Positions 7,236 through 12,057 of a DNA stretch of 12,057 nt are shown piece by piece (positions within the stretch are counted from its first letter, which is position 1; the number at the start of each line of letters is the position of its first letter). The position numbers and the translations under genes are program-made. The stretch covers positions 1-12,057 of the forward strand of contig JAGVUH010000677.1 of assembly GCA_019136395.1 (NCBI GenBank). Reading direction: 5' to 3'. Below the pieces are notes generated by a model, which searched no databases, had not been told where the DNA came from, and saw only the letters and a program-made list of their open reading frames with translations. The stretch comes from Gammaproteobacteria bacterium. Its GTDB lineage: Bacteria; Pseudomonadota; Gammaproteobacteria; Chromatiales; Chromatiaceae.

Positions 7236-7293
7236 AGCGGGTGAACGCTTAAGCGTGTAAACGCTGAAGCAGGTGAACCCTGAAGCGTGTCAA
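7236..7293 (+). repeat. Degenerate 32-bp direct repeat in the tolA-tolB gap
   Basis: AGCGGGTGAACGCTTAAGCG (7236-7255, continuing to 7261) recurs as AGCAGGTGAACCCTGAAGCG (7268-7287, continuing to 7293); the 26-bp copies agree at most positions and are 32 bp apart. A partial third copy overlaps the last codons of tolA (AGCAGGTAAAT at 7220-7230). CCGGTA occurs three times (7215, 7231, 7295). The first copy contains a perfect 12-bp palindrome, ACGCTTAAGCGT (7245-7256). The 137-bp gap between tolA and tolB holds no gene; these repeats are its main content. Confidence 0.7.
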
Positions 7294-7365
7294 GCCGGTA
7301 ACAAGCTTTTGATGCGGCTGATCTCACTCAGGAAAACAAGCAGTCGGGAAAACAAGAGGCCATCC

Positions 7366-8685
7366 ATGACCGTGACTACAGGCAGGTTCGTGCGCAGAAT
7401 GCTTTTGCCCCTCTTGTTCCTCGCCCTCGGCGCGAGCGGCATCACGCGGGCGGAGTTGACCATCGAGATCGTCGGTGGTCAGGAGGGGGCCCAGCCCATC
7501 GCCGTGGCGCCCTTCGCCCTTGAGGGGGGAGTGGGTCCGGCCCCGGAGGACCTGGCCCAGGTGATCGCCACCGATCTGGCGCGCACCGGGCGCTTCAAGC
7601 CGCTGCCCCGCCAGGACATGCCCCCCACGCCCCCGACCGTGGAGGGGGTTGAGTTGCGCGACTGGCGGGTGCTGGCCATGAACAACCTGGTGGCGGGCCA
7701 GATCAAGCGCCGCCCGGATGGCTACTACGAGGTCCATTTCGCCCTGTTCGACGTCTATAGCGGCGAGCAACTGGCGAACATGAGCCTGCCCAGCAGCGCC
7801 GCGGACCTGCGCCATACCGCCCACCGCATCGCCGATATCGTCTACGAGCGCCTCACCGGGCTGCCCGGGGCCTTTACCAGCCGCCTGGCCTACGTCACCA
7901 GCGAGTGGGGGGTGGATGGCCAGCGGGTGACCCTGCGGGTGGCCGATGCCGACGGCCACAACCCCCAGACCATCGTGGCCTCCAAGGAACCGCTGCTGTC
8001 CCCGGCCTGGTCCCCGGATGGCCGTCGCCTGGCCTATGTCTCCTTCGAGAACCGGCAGACCGCGGTCTTCATCCAGGAACTGACCACGGGGCGGCGCGAG
8101 CGCGTGGCGAGTTTTCCCGGCCTCAACAGCGCCCCGGCCTGGTCGCCCGATGGTCGCCAACTGGCCCTGACCCTGTCCAAGGACGGCAATCCCGAGATCT
8201 ATGTCCTGGACCTGGGCAGCCGCGCCCTGCGGCGCCTTACCGACCACCCGGGCATCGACACCGAGCCGACCTGGTCCCCGGATGGCGGCGAGATCTACTT
8301 CACCTCCGGGCGCGGCGGCGACCCCCAGATCTACCGCATGCCCGCCCAGGGTGGCGAGGCGACCCGGGTCACCTTCACCGGCGACTACAACGGGCGTCCC
8401 TCCCTGTCGCCGGATGGCCGCTCCCTGGTCATGGTCACCCGCGTCAATGGCCAGTTCCGCATCGCCCTGATGGACCTGGCCAGCCACGGCACCCGACTCC
8501 TGAGCCGGGGCGGGCTGGACGAGTCGCCAAGTTTCGCGCCGAATGGCAGCATGGTAATTTACGCCACCCAGAGTAACGGTCGCGGCGTCCTGGCCGTGGT
8601 CTCCACCGATGGCAAGGTCGGGCAACGCCTCTCCCAGGATGCGGGGGAGGTGCGCGAACCGGCCTGGTCCCCCCCGCCACGCTGA
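7366..8685 (+). CDS. tolB: TolB, periplasmic beta-propeller of Tol-Pal
   Basis: A 439-residue protein with a Sec signal peptide (basic start, then MLLPLLFLALGASG, cleavage likely TRA|ELT after residue 29). The mature N-terminus ELTIEIVGG...PIAVAPF is the TolA-binding TolB box. An alpha/beta domain follows to about residue 165, then a six-bladed propeller marked by repeated PxWSPDGxxLAY-type motifs: PAWSPDGRRLAYVS, PAWSPDGRQLALTL, PTWSPDGGEIYFTS, PSLSPDGRSLVMVT and PSFAPNGSMVIYAT. It shuttles between TolA and Pal. The ATG at 7366 is preferred because AAGAGG ends 6 nt upstream and a normal signal peptide results. Upstream in-frame starts at 7273 (GTG) and 7312 (ATG) would bury the signal sequence behind 18-31 extra residues and lie in or near the repeat region. 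Confidence 0.96.
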   Translation: MTVTTGRFVRRMLLPLLFLALGASGITRAELTIEIVGGQEGAQPIAVAPFALEGGVGPAPEDLAQVIATDLARTGRFKPLPRQDMPPTPPTVEGVELRDWRVLAMNNLVAGQIKRRPDGYYEVHFALFDVYSGEQLANMSLPSSAADLRHTAHRIADIVYERLTGLPGAFTSRLAYVTSEWGVDGQRVTLRVADADGHNPQTIVASKEPLLSPAWSPDGRRLAYVSFENRQTAVFIQELTTGRRERVASFPGLNSAPAWSPDGRQLALTLSKDGNPEIYVLDLGSRALRRLTDHPGIDTEPTWSPDGGEIYFTSGRGGDPQIYRMPAQGGEATRVTFTGDYNGRPSLSPDGRSLVMVTRVNGQFRIALMDLASHGTRLLSRGGLDESPSFAPNGSMVIYATQSNGRGVLAVVSTDGKVGQRLSQDAGEVREPAWSPPPR

Positions 8686-8707
8686 GCCGTGCCTCATGGA
8701 GAAGCCC

Positions 8708-9409
8708 ATGAACGCCTTTCCCCTTTCTCACGCCGGTCTGGCCCAAGCCCGCGACGGGTACCGTCGCGCGCGGCCGGATACCCGCTCCGGCACCCTCACC
8801 CCGGCCTCTGCCTTGGCCTTGGCCCCGGCCCTCGTCGCGGGTAGCGGCGTAGCCCTTCGGACCCCCTCTCCCCAACCCTCCCCCGCCAGGGGGGGGGGGG
8901 TAAGAGGATCAGCGGCATGTTCTGCCGGGAGCCTGCTCCTGTTGGCGGCGCTCCTGCTGGCCCTCGGCGGCTGCGCCAGTCCCGCCAAGCAGGAAGCGGC
9001 CAAGGCCCCGGGGAGCGCGGCCACCACCATCCCCCTGGCGGCCCGCCCGGGGCCGCCGGGGCTCAACGACCCCAACAGCCCCCTGTCCAAGCGCGTCATC
9101 TATTTCGATTACGACAGCAGCACCATCAGGCCGGAGTACGTCGAGATCCTGCGCGCCCATGCCCGCTACGTCGCCACCACCCCCAAGGCCAAGCTGATGC
9201 TGGAGGGGCACACCGACGAACGCGGTACCCGCGAATACAACCTGGCCCTCGCCGAGGATCGCGCCAACGCTGTGCGTCGCTTCATGCGCGCCGAGGGCGC
9301 CGGCGAGGCCCAGCTTGGCCTGCTCAGCTTCGGCGAGGAAAAGCCCACCCAGCCTGGCCAGGGCGAAACGGTCTGGGCCCTGAACCGCCGCGTCGAACTC
9401 GTCTATTGA
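8708..9409 (+). CDS. pal: Pal, peptidoglycan-associated lipoprotein, with atypical long N-terminal region
   Basis: The C-terminal two-thirds is a normal Pal: lipobox LALGGC, a Ser/Pro/Ala linker, then the OmpA-like peptidoglycan-binding domain with VIYFDYDSSTIRPEY, LEGHTDERGTREYNLALAED, RANAVRRFM, LLSFGEEKP and NRRVELVY. It is the outer-membrane end of the Tol-Pal bridge. The first part is odd. GGAGAA 5 nt before the ATG at 8708 makes this the best start, but the lipobox Cys is then residue 89, whereas Pal signal peptides are usually about 20-25 residues. Residues about 50-68 (RTPSPQPSPARGGG) come from a REP-like repeat with 12 consecutive G. No in-frame ATG or GTG lies closer to the hydrophobic stretch. 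The mature lipoprotein (145 residues) looks intact. It starts 22 bp after tolB and precedes cpoB by 11 bp. Confidence 0.92.
   Translation: MNAFPLSHAGLAQARDGYRRARPDTRSGTLTPASALALAPALVAGSGVALRTPSPQPSPARGGGVRGSAACSAGSLLLLAALLLALGGCASPAKQEAAKAPGSAATTIPLAARPGPPGLNDPNSPLSKRVIYFDYDSSTIRPEYVEILRAHARYVATTPKAKLMLEGHTDERGTREYNLALAEDRANAVRRFMRAEGAGEAQLGLLSFGEEKPTQPGQGETVWALNRRVELVY
8751..8767. repeat. Small inverted repeat in the pal leader region
   Basis: GCGACGG (8751-8757) and CCGTCGC (8761-8767) are perfect 7-bp arms around GTA. They lie between the pal start and the REP-like element, in the stretch that does not resemble a signal peptide, and may mark the left part of an inserted element. Confidence 0.4.
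8861..8906. repeat. REP-like palindromic element inside pal, with 12-G tract
   Basis: The stretch starts ACCCCCTCTCCCCAACCCTC and continues CCCCGCCA, then a run of 12 G at 8889-8900 and TAAGAG. It resembles the short C-rich/G-rich repeats (CCCTCTCCCC...GCCA...GGGG) scattered in many gammaproteobacterial genomes, which when translated give TPSPQPSPARGxG. CCCTCCCCC (8876-8884) can pair with the G-run across a GCCA loop, with one T-G wobble. It is read in frame by pal. Family assignment is from memory of the pattern. Confidence 0.6.
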
Positions 9410-9420
9410 GGTCATCATCC

Positions 9421-10407
9421 ATGCAGCAGCGTCCCTTGTCCCTCGCCATCGCCGGTCTCCTCGCCCTGGCCCCGCTCACGTCCCCCGCCGAGGATCTCGA
9501 TGGACGGGTGACCCGGCTGGAGAACATGCTTGATAGCCAGCGCTCCTCCGACCTGACCCTCCAGTTCCAGGCGATGGAGCGGGAGATGCAGCGTCTGCGT
9601 GGCCTGGTTGAGCAGCAGCAGTACGAACTCGACCGCCTGCGGCGGCAGGGTGGCCAGACTGCGGGAGCGGAGGCACGGCCGGGTGTTGTACCCGCGGGCC
9701 AAGCCACGGCGGGTGGGTCGGAGACCGCGCCCGCGGCTGCGGGGGCTTCGGCGGGAGCCCCGGTGGCCCGGGGTGAGGCGACGACCGGGCCAAAAGGAGG
9801 GGAGCTGGCGCGTCCCGCTGAAGCACCCGCGCCGACCACCGCCGCTGCGCCTGCCGGCGGGACCCGCGCCGGTGTCGAGTCCTCGGTGCCCCCCCTGACC
9901 GCCATCGCCGCTCCGTCGGGCACGGCGCCGCCGCCGGCGGGAGAGTCAGCCCAAACGCCCGCGGCGGAGACCCCGGAGCAACCGGCCACGGAGCCGTCGG
10001 CGGCCGCCGCCCAGCCGGGCCGTGGTGAGCAGGAGGCCTACATCAAGGCCGTGGAGCCCCTCAAGCAGCGGCGCTTCGAAGAGGCGGCGGTCACCCTGAG
10101 CGATTTCCTCGCCCGCTATCCCAACAGCGCCAATGCCGACAAGGCCCACTTCTGGCTGGCGGAGACCCATTACGTCAACCGCAACGTCACCGCCGCCCTG
10201 AAGGAGTTTCAGACCGTCCTCAAGGACTATCCCAAGAGCTCCAAGGTCCCCGGGGCCCTGCTGAAGATCGGCTACATCCAGGACGACGCCAAGGACCCCC
10301 ACGCCGCCCGCGCCACCTTGCAGGAACTGATCCGTCGCTTCCCCCAGAGCGGCGAGGCGCGCCTGGCCCAAGGCCGTCTGGACCAGATGACCCAGGAGGG
10401 GCGCTGA
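9421..10407 (+). CDS. cpoB: CpoB (YbgF), periplasmic TPR coordinator of Tol-Pal
   Basis: A 328-residue exported protein: signal peptide (SLAIAGLLALAPLTSPA|ED, cleavage near residue 23); an N-terminal coiled coil about 26-75 (DGRVTRLENMLDSQ...EREMQRLRGLVEQQQYELDRL) of the type that trimerises YbgF; a long Ala/Pro/Gly-rich linker about 80-200; and a C-terminal TPR domain about 202-325 with EQEAYIKAVEPLKQRRFEEA, FLARYPNSANADKAHFWLAE, FQTVLKDYPKSSKVPGALLK and ATLQELIRRFPQSGEA. In E. coli CpoB binds TolA and links Tol activity to septal peptidoglycan synthesis by PBP1B. GAGGT, overlapping the pal stop, is the ribosome binding site 8 nt before the ATG. The frame is open upstream to 8917 inside pal, but that part is a shadow. 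The linker is longer than in E. coli YbgF (about 263 residues total). Confidence 0.95.
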   Translation: MQQRPLSLAIAGLLALAPLTSPAEDLDGRVTRLENMLDSQRSSDLTLQFQAMEREMQRLRGLVEQQQYELDRLRRQGGQTAGAEARPGVVPAGQATAGGSETAPAAAGASAGAPVARGEATTGPKGGELARPAEAPAPTTAAAPAGGTRAGVESSVPPLTAIAAPSGTAPPPAGESAQTPAAETPEQPATEPSAAAAQPGRGEQEAYIKAVEPLKQRRFEEAAVTLSDFLARYPNSANADKAHFWLAETHYVNRNVTAALKEFQTVLKDYPKSSKVPGALLKIGYIQDDAKDPHAARATLQELIRRFPQSGEARLAQGRLDQMTQEGR

Positions 10408-10484
10408 GGGAACGGCTGGCGGCTGGGCGGCGGTAACGCCCTATTCCCCCCACGAGGATCAGTTACCGGTTTGGGATTGCGCTA

Positions 10485-10501
10485 CCAGACCTTGGGTCTG
10501 G
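10485..10501. terminator. Hairpin after cpoB, between convergent genes
   Basis: CCAGACC (10485-10491) and GGTCTGG (10495-10501) form a perfect 7-bp stem with a TTG loop. A second, wider inverted repeat precedes it: CGGTAAC (10431-10437) and GTTACCG (10462-10468). Both lie in the 117-bp gap between the convergent cpoB and the small secreted protein gene, where transcription should end. There is no T-tract, so intrinsic termination is only suggested. Confidence 0.35.
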
Positions 10502-10524
10502 ACCGAGAGAGGGTATGCGAGCGT

Positions 10525-10980
10525 TCAGGGCAGGCGCTCGATCTCCCGCATCAATGCCTGGTAGCGATCCCCCAACTCGGCGGGCATGCCGGCCTCCTTG
10601 GCGCCGGGACAGCCCCCGGCCGCCTTCAGGCGGGCAAGGAATTCCTCCTGAAGACGGGTCTGGGCCTTGCGATAGGACTTCTCGGGGAAGAGATCGTCCT
10701 GGACCTTGAGCACCGTCAGACGGAATTTGCTCGCCAGGAGTTTGTTGAGGTTGTCCGTGCGGCGCCCGGACTGGTCGCTGCGGCAGCGGGCGTTGTACAG
10801 ATCGACCTCGGAGGCCGCGGTCACGGCCGCGACCAGCAGCTCCCGCGTTGACTCGTCCAGCGGGGTCTGGGCCGGGGTGGGGAGGGGGGCCAGGAGGGAG
10901 AGCCCGAGTAGCGCAAGGCCGAGAATCAGCGGGCCCCGCCCGGCGCGGCCTCTTTGCTGGGTGTGCGTGGCTGGGATCAT
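10525..10980 (-). CDS. Small exported protein with two cysteines, function unknown
   Basis: I do not recognise the family. From the ATG at 10980 the protein has 151 residues with a clear signal peptide (charged start, PLILGLALLGLSLLA at 17-31, likely cleavage after PTPAQ). The mature part of about 113 residues is mostly helical in character and charged, with LDESTRELLVAAVTAASEVD, YNARCRSDQS (Cys66), KFRLTVLKVQDDLFPEKSYR and LKAAGGCPGAK (Cys124). The two cysteines could form a disulfide in the periplasm. No Shine-Dalgarno is evident at 10980. The frame is open upstream to 11193, including an ATG at 11091 that overlaps the SDR stop as TGATG, but those starts would place 33-37 residues before the signal peptide and span a putative terminator. 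It is downstream of, and on the same strand as, the SDR gene, and convergent with cpoB. Confidence 0.7.
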   Translation of the reverse strand: MIPATHTQQRGRAGRGPLILGLALLGLSLLAPLPTPAQTPLDESTRELLVAAVTAASEVDLYNARCRSDQSGRRTDNLNKLLASKFRLTVLKVQDDLFPEKSYRKAQTRLQEEFLARLKAAGGCPGAKEAGMPAELGDRYQALMREIERLP

Positions 10981-11047
10981 TGGCTGTCGGGGGTGGACCA
11001 GGGTCTGCCGCGGTTGAAGGCGTTCACCCCCTGCCCCTGGCTTGACT

Positions 11048-11068
11048 AAAAACCGGAGCCCCTCAGGT
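11048..11068 (-). terminator. Possible intrinsic terminator of the SDR gene
   Basis: On the minus strand, ACCTGAG-GGG-CTCCGGT (11068 down to 11052) forms a 7-bp stem with one T/C mismatch and a 3-nt loop, and is directly followed by a run of T ending at 11048. It begins about 23 nt after the SDR stop. The stem is short and mismatched. If real, the small secreted gene downstream is transcribed separately. Confidence 0.4.
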
Positions 11069-11090
11069 AAAGCGGCCATGATCAGGGGCA

Positions 11091-11795
11091 TCAACTTCGC
11101 CCGTAAACCGGGATGGCCGCGCCGCTGATGGCTCGGGAGGCGTCGGAGACCAGGAACAGCACCACGTCCGCCAGGGCGTCGGTGCCCACCCACCGGCCGT
11201 GATCCGCGTCCGGCATGGCGGCCCGGTTCTCCGGGGTGTCCAGGGTACCGGGCAGGATGCAGTTGACGTTAATGCCAGCGTCCCGGTGTTCTTCCGCCAG
11301 GCTCTCGGTGAGGCGGACGACCACGGCCTTGGCGGCGCAATAGGGCGCCATGTGGCCCTGCCCCTTGAGGGCGGCGCGGGCGGCGATATTGACGATGCGC
11401 CCGCCGCCCGCCGCCAGCAGGTGGGGGATGACGGCCCGGCAGGCGTTGAAGACGCTGCGGGCGTTCAGGTCCATCATCAGGTCCCAGTCCTGGTCGCTGG
11501 TCTGATGGAGGGGTGGGCCCATGGTGAATCCGCCGGCGATGTTGGCGAGGATGTCGATGCGCCCGAAACGGGCGCGGACGGCGGCCACGGTTTGTTCCAG
11601 CCCCCGCGGGTCGATCAGGTCGACAGCGAAGGCCGCGCTCTCGCCGAGACCGGCCCGGGCCGCCTCCAGGGCTTCGGCATGACGGCCGAGGAGGGCGATG
11701 CTCGCCCCCCGGGCGGCGAGGGTCTGGCAGACCGCCCGACCGAGATTGCCGGCGGCGCCGGTGACGATGGCGACCTTGCCTGTGAGTTCGGACAT
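11091..11795 (-). CDS. Short-chain dehydrogenase/reductase (SDR), substrate unknown
   Basis: A 234-residue Rossmann-fold oxidoreductase of typical SDR size. Seen: the glycine-rich nucleotide motif TGAAGNLG (12-19) after beta-1 KVAIV; the structural NIAGG (85-89); Asn111; PYCAAK with catalytic Tyr152 and Lys156; and INVNCILPGTLDTPENRAAM after the active site. At the position usually occupied by the catalytic Ser (RIVNIAARAAL, residues 133-143) there is Ala138/Ala139. Sequences with Ala here occur in relatives of dihydropteridine reductase, so this may be a subfamily trait and not a defect. The LPGTLDTPENRAAMPDADHGRWV segment is characteristic of an uncharacterised bacterial SDR subgroup, by recollection. 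The ATG at 11795 has GGGAGAG about 8-9 nt upstream and starts directly at beta-1; the frame is open further to 11951 but that part is not SDR-like. Divergent from lapB with a 154-bp gap. Cofactor preference and substrate are not determined. Confidence 0.9.
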   Translation of the reverse strand: MSELTGKVAIVTGAAGNLGRAVCQTLAARGASIALLGRHAEALEAARAGLGESAAFAVDLIDPRGLEQTVAAVRARFGRIDILANIAGGFTMGPPLHQTSDQDWDLMMDLNARSVFNACRAVIPHLLAAGGGRIVNIAARAALKGQGHMAPYCAAKAVVVRLTESLAEEHRDAGINVNCILPGTLDTPENRAAMPDADHGRWVGTDALADVVLFLVSDASRAISGAAIPVYGRS

Positions 11796-11893
11796 CAGTG
11801 GCTCTCCCGCAAATGGTGATGGCTGGCAGCTTGTCGGCTCATGTCCATGTTGGGCTGGCGGTCGGCCGCGGCAAGTCCGGCCCGGCCTGGGAC

Positions 11894-11902
11894 TGCTATG
11901 AT
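11894..11902 (+). promoter_or_regulatory. Extended -10 promoter for lapB
   Basis: TGCTATGAT is a strong extended -10 (TGn plus TATGAT, 5 of 6) with no clear -35. It predicts a start near 11909 and a leader of about 41 nt before lapB. It closely resembles the element ahead of ybgC. It lies in the divergent gap with the SDR gene, where no other gene is seen. Confidence 0.5.
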
Positions 11903-11949
11903 ACCCCCCTGAGTCCCCGACCCGGTAACCCGCCCGACCCCTGCCCCCC

Positions 11950-12057
11950 ATGAGCGAATGGTTCCTGCTGCTCCTGCCCCTGGCCGCCGCCTCCGGTTGG
12001 TGGGCCGCCCTGCGCAGCGTCCAGCGGGCCCGGGGGGGCGGCGCGCCGGACCCGGCC
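11950..12057 (+). CDS. lapB: LapB (YciM) start, partial, LPS assembly regulator
   Basis: Thirty-six codons are visible: MSEWFLLLLPLAAASGWWAA followed by LRSVQRARGGGAPDPA, running off the window. The short membrane anchor ending in LLPLAAASGWW and then RxSxQ matches the N-terminus of E. coli LapB (LFLLLPVAAAYGWYMGRRSAQ). LapB is an inner-membrane-anchored TPR/rubredoxin protein that presents LpxC to FtsH and so limits lipopolysaccharide synthesis. No Shine-Dalgarno precedes the ATG (the upstream 20 nt are nearly all C/G). In many gammaproteobacteria lapA directly precedes lapB; here the upstream neighbour is a divergent SDR gene. Identity rests on the N-terminal pattern alone. Confidence 0.8.
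   Translation, partial: MSEWFLLLLPLAAASGWWAALRSVQRARGGGAPDPA

Noticed and set aside
7324..8709. Minus-strand 461-codon open frame opposite tolB
   Set aside because: The tolB frame encodes a signal peptide and propeller motifs; the opposite frame is Gly/His/Gln-rich with no family features.
8917..9420. Upstream extension of the cpoB frame starting inside pal
   Set aside because: It is Arg/Pro-rich shadow of pal. cpoB has its own ribosome binding site, ATG at 9421 and signal peptide.
10981..11091. TGATG stop-start overlap between the SDR gene and the small exported protein
   Set aside because: A start at 11091 would put 37 residues before the signal peptide, and a possible terminator lies in between; the overlap is likely chance in an open GC-rich frame.

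Overview
The window comes from a GC-rich gammaproteobacterium. Gene content and order (ybgC-tolQ-tolR-tolA-tolB-pal-cpoB, with a lapB start further on) fit the group. The Uma2-type gene and the very GC-rich, Arg/Ala-rich coding would suit Chromatiales (purple sulfur bacteria and relatives), but that placement is an inference and cannot be settled from this sequence.

Layout. Positions 1-98 (minus) are the first codons of gatB, a subunit of the Asp-tRNA(Asn)/Glu-tRNA(Gln) amidotransferase. Divergent from it is a Uma2-family (DUF820) putative nuclease gene (297-860, plus), with a plausible sigma70 promoter. It converges on a large cytoplasmic hybrid sensor histidine kinase with four PAS domains (910-3969, minus). 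Divergent from the kinase is the complete Tol-Pal cell-envelope operon (4119-10407, plus). Downstream, on the minus strand, lie a short-chain dehydrogenase/reductase gene (11091-11795) and a small, probably exported protein with two cysteines and unknown function (10525-10980). The window ends with the first 36 codons of lapB (11950 onward, plus).

How the genes work together. TolQ and TolR form the proton-motive-force motor in the inner membrane, TolA spans the periplasm, TolB and the lipoprotein Pal sit at the outer membrane and peptidoglycan, CpoB is the periplasmic TPR partner, and YbgC is a cytoplasmic acyl thioesterase. All seven are present and intact in reading frame. The kinase, Uma2 gene, SDR and small secreted protein are neighbours with no demonstrated link to Tol-Pal.

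What is unusual. No clearly new multi-gene system is visible. The points most worth checking are: (i) the pal signal region, which is stretched to about 88 residues by sequence containing a REP-like inverted repeat and a 12-G homopolymer; (ii) the tolA coiled-coil region, built from 18-bp/6-residue repeats with larger internal duplications; (iii) tolA apparently starting without a Shine-Dalgarno, one base after the stop of a short upstream ORF; (iv) a degenerate 32-bp repeat across the tolA-tolB junction; and (v) an SDR whose usual catalytic Ser position is Ala.
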